A stretch of 64,000 nt of DNA from Massospora cicadina (GCA_022478985.1 JAKSZP010000177.1:62001-126000), one strand, 5' to 3'. Shown: positions 23,151 through 33,384, counted from the first letter of the stretch. Numbers and translations are program-made. Notes: generated by a model not told the origin, from the letters alone.

Positions 23151-24380
23151 CAACAATTGCAGTTATGGCAGATGTAAGCGATATAATGTTTGATAAAATG
23201 ATCTGTGGGAAGTATGACGACGAACCGCCCCAAGTGATCAAAGCTTTATATGAAATGAGAGCGAATACCTTCCAACTGAATGGGGAACTGTACAAGAAAA
23301 TCAGCAATTCTATGGTAAATTTTCCATGACCCTCAGCCCGGCTAGAAATTATTATGAGCACCCATAAGGCAGTTGGACATGGGGGGTGCGTAAGACAATA
23401 GAGCTGTTGCGCCCTTGGTACTATTGGGAAAGTATGAACTTTGATGTGCTCAAAACCAATTCCTAGGACATCAGTGCCAAGTGGAGAAGCCATTCCGCCG
23501 TAAGACTTTGTATCAGGCAGTGAAATCACACTTTGCTTGGCATACCTTTTCTCTGGATGTCGTTGGTCCCTTGCCAACAGGAGCTAACTGGTTTAAGTAC
23601 ATTCTTGTGGCTATTGACCACTTGACCCGGTGGGTTAAAGCAAGGGCAATATGAGATTTGGGGCTATTACAGTAGCCAAGTTTGTGATGGAGTGTCTTAT
23701 TCAGCGACATGGATGCCCTCAGTTTATTCTCACTGACAACAGAACTAACTTCACCTTGCATATCCTCCCCAAACTGAATGAGCTTGTGCATATCCACGGT
23801 GTTCTAACAACCCCATACCACCTCAAATCTAATGGAATGGTTGAACGTGTGAATGGGACTCTGATGAATATCCTGCAAAAATTAGTAACAGATCGGCCAA
23901 CTGATTGGACCTCCCTTCTTTCCATAGCCATGTTTGCCTATAACATTAGTTACCATTCCACCACGGGGAAGAGCCCCTTTTAACTACTATATGGCTGACA
24001 CTCAGATCTGCTGGCATTATTTTATTTGTGTGTGGAAGACACCGGCGGAGTGGAAACCCACCACTATTTGACTAACCTTGCAAACATTCTGATCAAATTG
24101 CAAACTGAAGCCTATTCCTTCAGCTTAGCCAAGAAGATTAGAATCAGGCCTCAGATCAGGTATGTCGAAGTGGGTTAGCGCAGTTCAAGGAAGGCGACAT
24201 GGTTCTCTTTCATGACCAGCATGGGTTTGGGCGGAAACACAAGCGGGCCAGTATAAGGATTAGTCCATTCAAAGTCATTGAGAAAACTGGTGTCAAAGCA
24301 TATACTACCAAGGACCCTGTTAGTGGTCAAATCATCAACTGAGTGCATGCAAAGTTCCTCCGGGTGTATAAGCAATAGGA
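23150..24380 (+). pseudogene. Gy5: integrase
   Basis: The core begins near 23540 with SLDVVGPLPTGANW (first Asp codon 23556-23558) and IDHLTRWVKAR. The main frame at 23651-23983 has CPQFILTDNRTNF (Asp codon 23735-23737), then TPYHLKSNGMVERVNG (Glu codon 23843-23845), then FAYNISYHSTTGKSPF. The two last catalytic residues are exactly 36 codons apart, the canonical D-35-E spacing. The C-terminal HDQHGFGRKHK-like box and IEKTGVKAYTTKD lie near 24215-24310. The catalytic triad survives but the N-terminal and C-terminal parts are shifted out of frame. Confidence 0.85.
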
Positions 24381-24394
24381 GCCTTATTGCCTAG

Positions 24395-24409
24395 TCAAGG
24401 AGGGGGTAA
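24395..24409 (+). other. Gy5: polypurine tract
   Basis: GTCAAGGAGGGGGTAA immediately precedes TGTCGCAG, the start of the 3' LTR. It primes plus-strand DNA synthesis. Confidence 0.8.
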
Positions 24410-24910
24410 TGTCGCAGATTATGATATGACTGGATGATAAGCCCTAAATCGATATGGTGGAATGGATGGATCCCGCTGAGTTGTTATGAATACAATTAAC
24501 TGAGCGCCTTGAAATAAGGCGATATTGGGTTGTTGAGAAATTGACTGAATTGGGTGATTGTGAATTGACAAATGAATAATTGGTGGAACCAAAGAGATAC
24601 AGTGAAGTGAATTACCAATCCATGAAAGCAGTACCATCTGAAGTCATTACCATACAAGTGGGATGAGATGATTGAGGAAGTTAAGTTGTTAGTGGTTTTA
24701 GAGTGAGTGTAACAGTGAGAATCCGCTGTACTAAGATATTAAATAAAAGAGCGTTGAGGGAGCGAGTGCTCCACATATATATTTATAATAAGTTTATTCT
24801 GTTGTGTCAAGGACAACAATCATCATATTATTGGTCCTAATTGCTCAGTGGGTCAAACCCTATGCAAATATCTGTCAGTGTATCTCTCAGATACTGCCAA
24901 TTTTATAACA
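24410..24910 (+). repeat. Gy5: 3' LTR
   Basis: It starts TGTCGCAGATTATG and ends TTTTATAACA, and is the partner of 18978-19474. The hairpin GGAGC-GAGT-GCTCC is at 24759-24772, followed by CATATATATTTAT. Its start (GACTGGATGATAAGCC) is also found at the start of the 3' LTR of Gy8. Confidence 0.9.
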
Positions 24911-25410
24911 ACCTCTCTTGGTTTGGCTACACGGCTCAATTGAGGAGTAATTTTGGGAGTCATCTCAAAAAGTCTGTGAAAGCTGGTGGCATATTTATTA
25001 GTAATTGTCTTTCCCACTGGAGTCCATAAAGTTTTTCTTCAGCGTCAGTCACTGCATATGGATCACATTTGCATTTGTGAGTCTTCAACTCCTCAACTTG
25101 CTTAATCAGTCGCTCTAAACATGCGCTGAATGTTCATAATTGATTGCAATCCGCTTCACGTTCTGTTTTCAAGAATAAGACTTCTTGAACAAAATCTCCT
25201 CCCTTTTTCTTCAATGACATTACTTTCCCAAGTAACTCATTACCCAAAACTAGCGACATTTTCAACCCCTTCCTCAATCTTGGTAACTCTCTCCTCCAAG
25301 GCGCGAATTCTAAATGATCCACATAATCAAAGCGTTCTGGTTGACAGTTGCTAACTCCATCCAGAGTTTTCTTATTTCATCCTTAAATGACATCATGTCC
25401 TATTTATTTT
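24911..25410 (-). pseudogene. Gy4: gag, N-terminal part
   Basis: This is the piece of Gy4 gag on the far side of Gy5. On the minus strand the first ATG codons lie near 25398, about 30 bases after the primer site, and the frame reads MSFKDEIRKLWMELATVNQN. A shifted frame then reads IRALEERVTKIEEGVENV near 25255-25310, a typical coiled-coil. It ends at 24911 and the capsid-like part continues at 18977. The coiled-coil suggests a gag self-association region. Confidence 0.65.
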
Positions 25411-25423
25411 ACTCAACTACACC

Positions 25424-25440
25424 CCTGTAGTGAGCACCAA
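25424..25440 (-). other. Gy4: primer-binding site
   Basis: The minus strand reads TGGTGCTCACTACAGGG two bases after the end of the 5' LTR (AATTTTAACA). It is essentially identical to the Gy5 site. Confidence 0.8.
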
Positions 25441-25441
25441 T

Positions 25442-26552
25442 TGTTAAAATTTATGTGTTTCTTTGGATGTTCACAGCTTGTAACCCTTAAATTGAGTAAC
25501 TGCTCAGGTTCAGTGTTGTGCAATCCTTTGCATTGTCTGATTTTAATATATATTTGTTTAATAATAGTATGAAGACTATTATCCATAGTTGAATAAAGCA
25601 CTAGTATTGGGTCCAACGCTTGACCAGTATTACTCCTCAAAAACCTAAGTTGTCCTAAATAGGAATTTTGTTCCCTTTTACCGCCTAACTTGAATCACGC
25701 TCAGATCCTCATTTATGGATCTCTCTGGTGACACACAGTTGGCAACAATCACCATCTCACTTCAGCTTCACTTCTCTGGATCCACACTAAGATCCTTACC
25801 TTTTATCCTAAAGAGACTCCAATCAAAGCACGCAGCAATAATTTCCTTAAAAAAGAATAGAACTAGTAATGGATTCTGGTAAAGTGTAAAGTGTAAAGTG
25901 TGTTTTTATTAAGTGAATTCTTAGGGGATTTTATAGTGGGAATTCCGCGTCAACCCTCAGTTGGAACATCATAAATGAAACAGCAGCCGTCGCCATTGAA
26001 CTACCCATCTTTGTCTCATCAATGATGGTTTTCCCCACCCTAGCTAGGATTCTGTCATTGGACATCCTTAAGACCTAAAATGGAAAAAGTCAGAAAACGT
26101 GTCCCTGGTGTTTTCCTCTCAATCCCAGTAAATCAACCATATTTGGCAAGCTACCTGCTTAGGTAATGGGACTTGTCACCCATTAAGGCAGGTTGCAAAT
26201 TAACTGATTGATTCACTAGTTGCAGATGACATCACTTGCCTCACAACTTGATTCTTAAATTCCCAATTGGTTGGTAATGAACCCCAACTGATCCCAATTG
26301 GTACACCTAGTAGCTAATCATTGATCAACTATCAGATGCTCCTTTTCATCAGCAGCTCTGCCAGATGAGATTTTAAACATTCACCCAGATTGATCCCTGA
26401 TGGATCTGACTCAGGCGAATTATAAAAATTCCCCAAACATTGTTAACTCATAATCAGGGTCAACTGATATCAAATTCACTTTGCTATAGGGAATTATCCC
26501 CTAGCAACCCCTGGTAATCTAGTCAGCTGGGATTTGGGCAAAAATCCCAACA
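25442..26552 (-). repeat. Gy4: 5' LTR
   Basis: On the minus strand it starts TGTTGGGATTTTTGCCC (26552) and ends AATTTTAACA (25442), 1.11 kb. It matches 9932-10990. The inverted repeat ATAATAGT-ATGAAG-ACTATTAT (25561-25582) is kept in the partner copy (10052-10071). A short direct repeat GTAAAGTGT occurs twice or three times near 25880-25900, once more than in the partner. Confidence 0.85.
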
Positions 26553-27138
26553 CCTTTATTGTGGGATACCTCCTTCAGAGGTTCAAAGAAAAGTTAGACT
26601 GAAGGTTCACCAATAATTTTTTTACTTAATTAAGTTGGGAGATGATATAAACAGAAATTGTTCTGACGAAACTGATTATTTGGAAGTAGGGGAGTGGGAC
26701 ATGGTCAGATCATCACAAGAATGAGCTCAATCTGTCCAATGAGATTAGACTACCATCAATGGTCGTGATATAGCTTAAGTTTTCCCAAACTCAAGTTTTA
26801 GCTTAAAGGTAAATATCACTACATTTGTTAACTTCTTTACTACTATGAGTTTTGAGTCCCCATTTGCAATAAAACATGACTACCATTGTTTGACTAGGGG
26901 TAATTTGTGAATATCAGGATGTTAATGTACACTGAAAACCACCTCACGCGACCCTATGATACCAACCTGAGAATACTTGGCCCTTACCCAACGTTGGTCC
27001 AATATATGTTTACAAATCAGGGAGGACAGACAAATCAATGGCTTTGGCTTTATAACCCTTCTTCTTATTCTTTTGGTCTGTACCCACAATTAATTTAATA
27101 AGAAATTACTTTACTTTCTGGATTTTTGAGTCACTACA
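26553..27138 (-). repeat. Gy3: 3' LTR, proximal part
   Basis: It continues the LTR broken at 9931 and aligns with about 46045-46600 of the 5' LTR. Shared landmarks are TCAAGTTTTAGCTT, GATACCAACCTGAGAATACTTGGCC (versus GATACCAACTTGGGCATACTTAGCC), GGGAGG-CA and GGTCTGTACCCACAATTA. The right limit is uncertain: alignment fades near 27090, while 27138 gives TGTAGTGACTC directly after a GGAGG purine stretch. Confidence 0.75.
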
Positions 27139-27274
27139 CCTCCAACAGGGGCGTCAGCAAGAGTTAAGTTTTTATGTGCAGGAGGGAATATCATGGCGGC
27201 AACTGTGGCTATGCCTTAAAACCAGCGGCATTAGAAAAGTGCCTATGATAAACGTCAATTAAGTCCTGAGAATG

Positions 27275-27385
27275 GACGCAGTTGTAGGCTGGAACCCAAC
27301 TATTCTCAGCGGCATAAAAGACTTTACACAATATTAAGTACTTCAGATGTGACTTCACTCTATGGGAGGCCACTATATCCTCCAC
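27275..27385 (-). pseudogene. Gy3: chromodomain
   Basis: On the minus strand the frame reads VEDIVASHRV, HLKYLI, CKVFYAAENSWVPAYN and CVHSQDLIDVYH. This is a chromodomain at the end of integrase (VE-IL...YLV-WKGY--ENSWEP). Here W of the WKGY box is Cys and EP is VP. It makes Gy3 a chromovirus, like Gy1. Length and position are as usual. Confidence 0.75.
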
Positions 27386-27389
27386 TTCC

Positions 27390-28620
27390 CATTATGGTGC
27401 CCCCGCACAAGATAAGATTCCAAGGTCTTAGGTGGGGGCCCCTCAAATAGTTAAACTTATTTTTTATAGAACGTGTAAAAAATTTATAACTTATTTGAGA
27501 GTTTTGACTGGTAGGAGGCATGGCATACCTTACTGACAATGTGGAAGTGTTTATCACCTTAGGTCCCAGTTTCTTGCATGGTTGTATATTGAGATATTAC
27601 TAGAATAAAGCATTGTGGGATCTCCATCCCTATAATTTAGGTCCTATCCTTCTCTTCCCATCAGCGTTCTCCTTGTAAGTATTCATGGCTGCATCCAAAT
27701 TGGTGTTTACCTCTTGGTGTACTTTCTTGATGAGCTTGTAAAAGTCCACCACATCTTTCACCTTGGACCCAAAACTAAGTTTCATATAAAAGGAAGTGTT
27801 AAGATTATTGTTGGCAAAGAAGGAAGAGCAATCAATAGAGGGATGAAGAGATTTGTGGCAATTTGATTTTCCAGTGCAGATATTGAGACTCAATCAGAAT
27901 GATCTACTTCAGTGAAGCACTGCAGGAATTTTTCTAAACATCATTCACTCGTTCTGTCTGCCCATATTACTGTGTGTGAAAGGCAGTTGAATGTCAAGGG
28001 CAAAGATGGAGAGATGAAAATCTCCTAGAATAAGGACATAAACTGGGGTCCATTGTCATTAATGATCTCTTTTGGTACGTTATAACATAAAAACGTGGGA
28101 GACATATAGCTTGGACATCTGGGCTGCCGTTACTGTGGTATGGCATGGGATGAAGTGGAAAACTTGGTGTAACAGTCCGCCACTACCATAATGACATTGT
28201 ACCCCTCAGATAGGGATAACACCAGAATGAAATGACCAAAAGGGAGGTCTAAGGCCCTTCTGCTTTCTGAATTTATTCAATAACACAATAAAGGGTTGAC
28301 GATTTGGTTTCTTCATGTTGCAAGAAAGTCATTCTTTAGCACTGAGAAACCTGTACTGAAATTCCCTTTCAGTTATACATGCGGCGGATAAGATCCAGGA
28401 AGTTGTTTATCCAGAATGCCCATGGTTATCAACACATGATGCTCCTTGATTATTTTTAGGAGAAGAGGTCTTGCAGGAACCCACAATGTCCTTGGAAACA
28501 TACCAAGACCTTACATATTACCCACTCATAAGATCTTTCTTGTCTAAGGTTCATTTGGAAGAATTTGGGGACATTATGAGGGCAAATTATGTGACAGGGC
28601 AACCCATCTGAACATACCAT
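27390..28620 (-). pseudogene. Gy3: integrase
   Basis: Minus-strand order: an N-terminal KEHH...GH-type zinc finger near 28440-28480, then HFILVLSLSEGYNVIMVVAD near 28170-28250. The expected MDF-start Asp is His here. VPKEIINDNGPQFMS follows (Asp codon 28055-28057) and NMGRQNE (Glu kept) near 27950-27975. The C-terminal part is open at 27630-27893 and reads HQEVNTNLDAAMNTYKENAD, GKRRIGPKL. These are typical chromovirus integrase landmarks. The domain stops at 28622, where the LTR of Gy6 starts. Confidence 0.8.
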
Positions 28621-28622
28621 AC

Positions 28623-29195
28623 TGTTGAGAACGATGGAATCTGCACTAGTTTAGATGAAGTTTGAATATATTTGAAACTTTTTCAATGGAGTTCTATTGC
28701 CATAAAAGCTACAAAGATCGCAACAAACAATAAACTTCAAGATGAGCAAATAGAATCTTAAATCCCTCCATATTCTAACGGATTATCTGAGAAAAGAATT
28801 TGCCATTTGGAGATACTCTGAATCTGCCATTTTGATATGGAAGAATCAAGTCCAGCAGAATCCCCCACATTCTGCTGCAACATTCCAGAATTTCTATACC
28901 CTTACCCTACTCTTTCTCAGAATTCTACCTAAGCTATAGCTACTTCTGAGTTTTTATACAATAAAGATATAATCAGTCATATTATTGACTTTAGCCTAGT
29001 TTCACTTGATATTACCTAGCATTAACTGGAGATCTCGCCTGTACAATTAGCAGAGATTTGCCTTGGTGACTTTAATTCCTCCAAGAGATTTTCCTTGAGA
29101 AACAAGGTCTACTAGGAGATTCCGCTGGTGCTATTATGATTAATAATTGTTAGCCTTCTTTGAAACCAGCCTTTAAATTTATTTAAAACTTGATA
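28623..29195 (+). repeat. Gy6: 5' LTR
   Basis: It starts TGTTGAGAACGATGG and matches 41857-42426 throughout: CTGCACTAGTTT-GATGAAGTT, GATGAGCAA, CATTCTGCTGCAACATTCCAGAA, ACAATAAAGATATA (possible poly-A signal), GAGATTCCGCTGGTGCTATTA. The two LTRs have nearly equal lengths (573 and 570). The 3' end is inferred from where the alignment stops. Confidence 0.8.
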
Positions 29196-29840
29196 TAGAT
29201 GCCTTCTGCTTGGTCCTTTTGAGGCTACCTGGTGAAGACATACCTTCACATGAGCAAGGCCAGCAATTATAGACCTACCAAGATGAAGGAAAATATAAAC
29301 TTGACTATTAGACCATCTTTTGGTGGAAAACACGAAATGTGAATTATATCCATTTTTTAACAACAGCAAAGGTGGCTTGAGGAGCCTGGATAAATACTGA
29401 AGGGTTTTTAAAAAAGGATTAAACCTTGAATTTATTATATAAAAATTGCGTTTCCCTGCAATCCAAAGTAGCAAGTCAGTCAACCAAGATTAGAATATCC
29501 ACTGACTCCTAGATACCAAAGCCTTTTTTTAATTATGTTAACACCTTCTACACCACCTTCCAGAATAGTAGGATGATTTATGTCATCAAACCAATAGGGC
29601 TACTTTTAAATTAACTTAAGAATTACTGAATCACCTGAGTCCAATCAGCCTCCTTTAACAGCTATCCATGCCTTCTCTGACCCTGTTGGATATTCAAACT
29701 CACCTCTAAGGAGAAGTATGTGCCCGGACAAACTTATCCAGTTTATTTTTATGTGTCTGAAAATGTGATGGAACCCGCTACAGATTGCTAATGGTACTAG
29801 CGAATGCAAATCTGCCTTGATAGTAAGCTTGAAAAATTAT
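29196..29840. other. Gy6: leader and eroded gag start
   Basis: A 645-base stretch between the 5' LTR and recognisable gag. No clear primer-binding site could be read after the LTR, and no open frame of note occurs on the plus strand. It should hold the gag N-terminus by position. Confidence 0.45.
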
Positions 29841-30330
29841 GATACCTTACTTCAATAAATTTACTAAATGGGAGGAGTTAAAGGACGCCCTATCAAAGAA
29901 TTAGGAAATAGAATATCCCTTTCTAATTATAAACAGGCTTTCATGCAGATCTGCCCTAAACGTGGAGAAACAAATATCAAGTTTACTGAGTAGTTTTATA
30001 ATGAAGTTCAAGCCCTCACATCCTGCAATTGTGTTTACTTTGATTATGGCATCCCCTACACCCTCTCTTCTTCTCAACACAGTATGACCCTTGTACTACA
30101 CTTCCATAATACAGAAAACTCTTTAAATCAATTCCTGATATTAAGGAGTTTCATAGAGTTGACTGGGCTGGAAGTTCATCAAACACTTAACAAGGCATCC
30201 GCCTCAAGTTCATGCAGTGGGATAATTCCTAAGATCTGAACCTTGAAGTGACCCTTGCTCTTATTGTGGTTTCTTTGGGTATCAGGGGGATTTCTTGTTG
30301 GAAGAAAAAGGCAGATGAGGCAAGAAAACT
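29840..30330 (+). pseudogene. Gy6: gag remnant
   Basis: Plus-strand frames read KWEELKDAL, NRISLSNYKQAFMQICPKRG, ETNIKFTE, stop, FYNEVQALTSC (29860-30030). Further on comes a region with a FYCGF-GHQGDFL-like stretch near 30260-30300, in the place of the CCHC knuckle. The central part is the typical retrotransposon gag helical domain (W--L---L--EF--R...). It is broken by stops. Confidence 0.6.
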
Positions 30331-30369
30331 GGGGTCAGCTTAGAGTGTGAGGCACTCTCTTCAGACTCT

Positions 30370-31200
30370 TCACCTCATCCCATGTCTACCATTGTTACCC
30401 GCTCTGAATGTCACGGTTTATCTAACCTGAAAAAGTGGTCGTCCTTACTTGTTTGTTCAAAAAGACCAAAATTCCTTTTACTCTACTATATCCCAACCAC
30501 TTCACTGGGGAATTACATTTACTTACGCCCCATTTTGTCACTTAGGTTACCCATGATGAAGTAGTCATCCATAAGGTGAAAAATATGGCCTAATTGATAC
30601 CAGATTACCAGTTAATGTTATTTATTCTTGATCATAGAGACAGATAAAGGTCACACTGGATCAAAACTACTTCTTGGATTATGGGATCGTGGGCCTCATT
30701 GGACCTTATCTCTGTGTGCTTACTCTTCCCTGCCACTTTAGTTTGGATCACTGGTTGTGTTGGCCCCAGCAGTTATTTTGAGAATGATGGTTATGACCTT
30801 CTCATATGCGCCCAATTACTTATCAAATTAACACTAAACTTAGTCATAAGAATTTTACTTAACTATTTAGGGTATCGCATTCCCCTAGTTGTTAAAGACG
30901 CCACCTAAAAAGAAAGGAAAAAAAAAATCTGGGAGTTGTTTGTTGGAACATTTGAACATCCTTAAGCGGCTAGAGTACCAAGTTGTTGGGCCAAAAACCC
31001 AACTGCCTCCTTACAGAGTGGAGGCTCAAGAAGGGATGGTCGTACACTCCTACTACTGGGTAGTTAAACCCGCAAAATCTCAAATAATGGTGGACTGGGG
31101 ATCCAAGTTACCATTCTGCAAGACCACTTGTTAGAAATTCATGAAGACCCTAATCTGTCCAATTGCGAGCTTCTTACCTACCCAGGGTGCTGCTCTGCTT
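30370..31200 (+). pseudogene. Gy6: protease region and linker
   Basis: A frame at 30681-30908 carries APAVILE-type flap residues (in a neighbouring frame) and ENDGYDLLICAQLL, which corresponds to the LLIG-x-x-FL motif of retropepsin with Gly changed to Cys. The active-site DTG was not found. A linker with EAQEGMVVHSYYWVV follows near 31020-31070. The assignment rests on the second motif and on position before RT. Confidence 0.6.
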
Positions 31201-31539
31201 TTTGGGGGCCCCTAACCATTTTGATAGTCAATTTTCCTGATTGACCTATGCAGTAACTCAAAAACAACCTGTTGCTTATGTTTGGACTCTACCCGCTTAT
31301 CAGGATGAATCTGTTCACAGGTGTGGAAATCTTTATGATCTAGGGATCATTGAGGACCCTACTATCATTTGTCTTAAATTAAAGAAAGGGGACACCCTCA
31401 CCTGTGAGCAGCAGTAGCAAGGAAATGCTTTGTTTTGAAGAGTACGCTGACATTACAATTGAAAGGGTCAGACAACTTTTGTATTATGAAAGGTATTTAG
31501 CATAGAGTGCTTCTGGGCAACTATCCTTCAATTCATGCT

Positions 31540-32295
31540 TGACCCTACTGGAAATCTAAGGTTGAAGAGCCCAGGTGACAGATGAACTAAAGAAATTCCT
31601 AGACGCTGGATTACTCAAGCCCTCTCAAAGTCCATGGCCTGGCCTTTTTTCATAAAAAAGAAGGATGGGGGACATCAGGTTAAAAATGGATTAGTGTTGG
31701 TTGAATGTCTTTAGTCAAAAGGACAGTTATCTGCTGTCACAAATTAATTATTACCTACAACTATTAACTGGTTTACAATTATTCTCTGCAATGGATATTG
31801 CTAATTCTAATAGCAGATCAGATTTCACTGGATGATCTGAAGTATTAGCCCTTATAGCAAGTGAGGGATTATTCAAACCTATGATAATGCTTAAAGGGCT
31901 ATGCAACGCCACAGCCATTTTCCAAAGGGCGATGGATGGCTTGTTAGAGAACTTTAAAAATTTATGTGTATTAGTTCACCTTGATGATGTGACTGTGATC
32001 TCTTGCACATTCAACCAAAACCTCACGTACTTGAAGGAAGTGTTTAAACATCTCCGCTATGTTTTACTGAAACTAGAAGTAGCCTAATGCCATTTTCCAA
32101 ATTTGACATGAAATTCTGTGGGGATAAGATTACCCAAAAAGGAATCTCACTGTTACCAGAAAAAATGTTTATGATTGAGAAGATGACCCAAACATCCAGC
32201 TTACAAAATATTCAGGTTTCCATCAAAAATGTCGGCTATTATTAACAATCTATCCCCCACTTTACTTAGTTTGCCAAACCTCTGATATATCTGCT
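31540..32295 (+). pseudogene. Gy6: reverse transcriptase, split by Gy7
   Basis: Plus-strand frames read VTDELKKFLDAGLLKPSQSP (near 31570-31630), a KKDGG-like finger, LFSAMDIANSN near 31780 and GLCNATAIFQRAMDGLLENF (31900-31960). The catalytic loop VHLDDVTVIS follows at 31975-32005, with both Asp intact, His for Tyr and Ile for the usual Phe in VFS. The thumb near 32205-32290 ends FAKPLIYLL in the interrupted frame at 32295. The frame then runs into the CTGCT duplication and the Gy7 LTR. Confidence 0.8.
32291..32295 (+). other. Gy7: target-site duplication, left copy
   Basis: CTGCT directly precedes TGTCAG of the 5' LTR and recurs at 40137-40141 directly after the 3' LTR. Five bases is the usual size for gypsy integrases. 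Confidence 0.85.
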
Positions 32296-33364
32296 TGTCA
32301 GATTCTGGTGGTTGACTCGAAAATAAACCTTTGAAAACCATCAGATCAAGCCGATTATCCTTAAAACACTTGAGCTAATGCCTATTGCAATTATACTACT
32401 CAGGCCAATTATCCCAATGACAATTTGATAAAGTAATTTATTAGGTGCTTATCATGATATGCTTGCATATTATAGCCAATTCTGATGCATCAAATCTTGG
32501 CAATTGTTCCCAATTATTGAAACACAAACCATACAATTGTATACAAAATAATTTGGGGACAACCCAAAGTTACGTTTAAAAGTCTCATGGACAATTAAAC
32601 GAATAAAAACGTTATCAATTTTCCACCAGAGGGCAAAATGTATATGATGATACGCATAATCGGCATGATAGCTCTTATGTGGACTGCCCAAAGGGGGTTA
32701 CTTAAGGCTACTGAGGAAGAGGCATGCCAACGTCCCAATTAAGATTGCGTCATTTTCTTCAATTGAGGCCAAAATTTCACAGAAGGTGTGTCTCATCAGC
32801 AGTGTGACGAAACTGAAATCCTGAAGATCTTAGGACAATTATGCATGCTTTTATCACAATTTTTGTACCTGAAATCCTCCCAATTTTAAGAGTATTCTGC
32901 CAACAATGAACCTAAGAAAAGGTTTCAGTCATAGGCTGAACTGAGTGGCAAAATATCTGATGAGACTTTGTGCTGGATGTGGCCAGGAGATGCCCTAGAG
33001 GTATAAATACTGGCGACTGGCCTAATGACCATTAAATAATAAATAGCATGCAATAAAAGTCTTATTTATTTTATCCTTTTCCTGGTTTATCTAAATCCTA
33101 ACTTTGGGGAAGTGTCAACAAACTGGAAGGACTGAATCCCCAGTTTGTAGTTAATTCTGCCTCAGAAGAAGTTCCCAAATATGAAGGGAAAATTACTCCC
33201 AAAATTGGCCAGAAGAGTCGAGGAAAATAATAGGCCTAGTGAGTTAATATTCAGTTTGAATCCCAATAAACAACAGACAATATTAGGGATCAATTATCGG
33301 AACTTTGGCCCAAATAGATCTGCAGGATACCAATTTCCAAGCGAGAGATCCTCAGAATTTGACA
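32296..33364 (+). repeat. Gy7: 5' LTR
   Basis: It starts TGTCAGATTCTGGTGG and ends CCTCAGAATTTGACA (1069 bp). Its partner is 39042-40136 at about 90% or better by eye. It contains GGCCAG (32981-32986), TATAAATA (33002-33009) and CTGGCC (33017-33022), an inverted repeat around the TATA box. CAATAAAAG near 33052 may be a poly-A signal. Confidence 0.92.
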
Positions 33365-33366
33365 AC

Positions 33367-33384
33367 TGGTGCTCACTCAAAACC
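33367..33384 (+). other. Gy7: primer-binding site
   Basis: TGGTGCTCACTCAAAACC starts two bases after the LTR. The first 11 bases equal the site of Gy4 and Gy5; the rest has diverged. Confidence 0.75.

Larger units (their letters stand above)
18978..24910 (+). mobile_element. Gy5: nearly complete plus-strand gypsy element nested in Gy4 gag
   Basis: The element has two LTRs of about 500 bp (18978-19474 and 24410-24910), a primer site one base after the 5' LTR, gag, protease, RT, RNase H and integrase in order, and a polypurine tract abutting the 3' LTR. Total length is 5.93 kb. Flanking 5-mers are ATTTC (18973-18977) and ACCTC (24911-24915), which differ by two C-to-T changes. It is inserted in gag of Gy4, in the opposite orientation. 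It is the best-preserved element here: the protease DTGA, RT YLDD and integrase D,D,E are all present, yet stops and shifts make it non-autonomous. Confidence 0.9.
9932..26552 (-). mobile_element. Gy4: minus-strand gypsy element inserted in the 3' LTR of Gy3
   Basis: The ends are TGTTAAAA at 9932 and CCCAACA at 26552. The flanking 5-mers are CCTAT (9927-9931) and CCTTT (26553-26557), consistent with one duplication with a single change. Without the insert the host reads CCTATATT-TGGGA, as the unbroken 5' LTR of Gy3 does near 46042-46056. Inside, the minus strand gives 5' LTR, primer site, gag (split by Gy5), protease, RT, RNase H and integrase down to about 14250. The tail from 14250 to 10992 is rearranged, with an A-rich tract, an antisense gag-like piece, an orphan polypurine/LTR junction and a solo LTR. 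Confidence 0.8.

Noticed and set aside
23104..23577. Minus-strand open frame of 157 codons
   Set aside because: It lies opposite the RNase H and integrase of Gy5, whose plus-strand motifs are unmistakable; it is a shadow frame.
29112..29483. Minus-strand open frame of 123 codons
   Set aside because: It overlaps the Gy6 5' LTR and leader, which repeats at 41857-42426 without preserving this frame.
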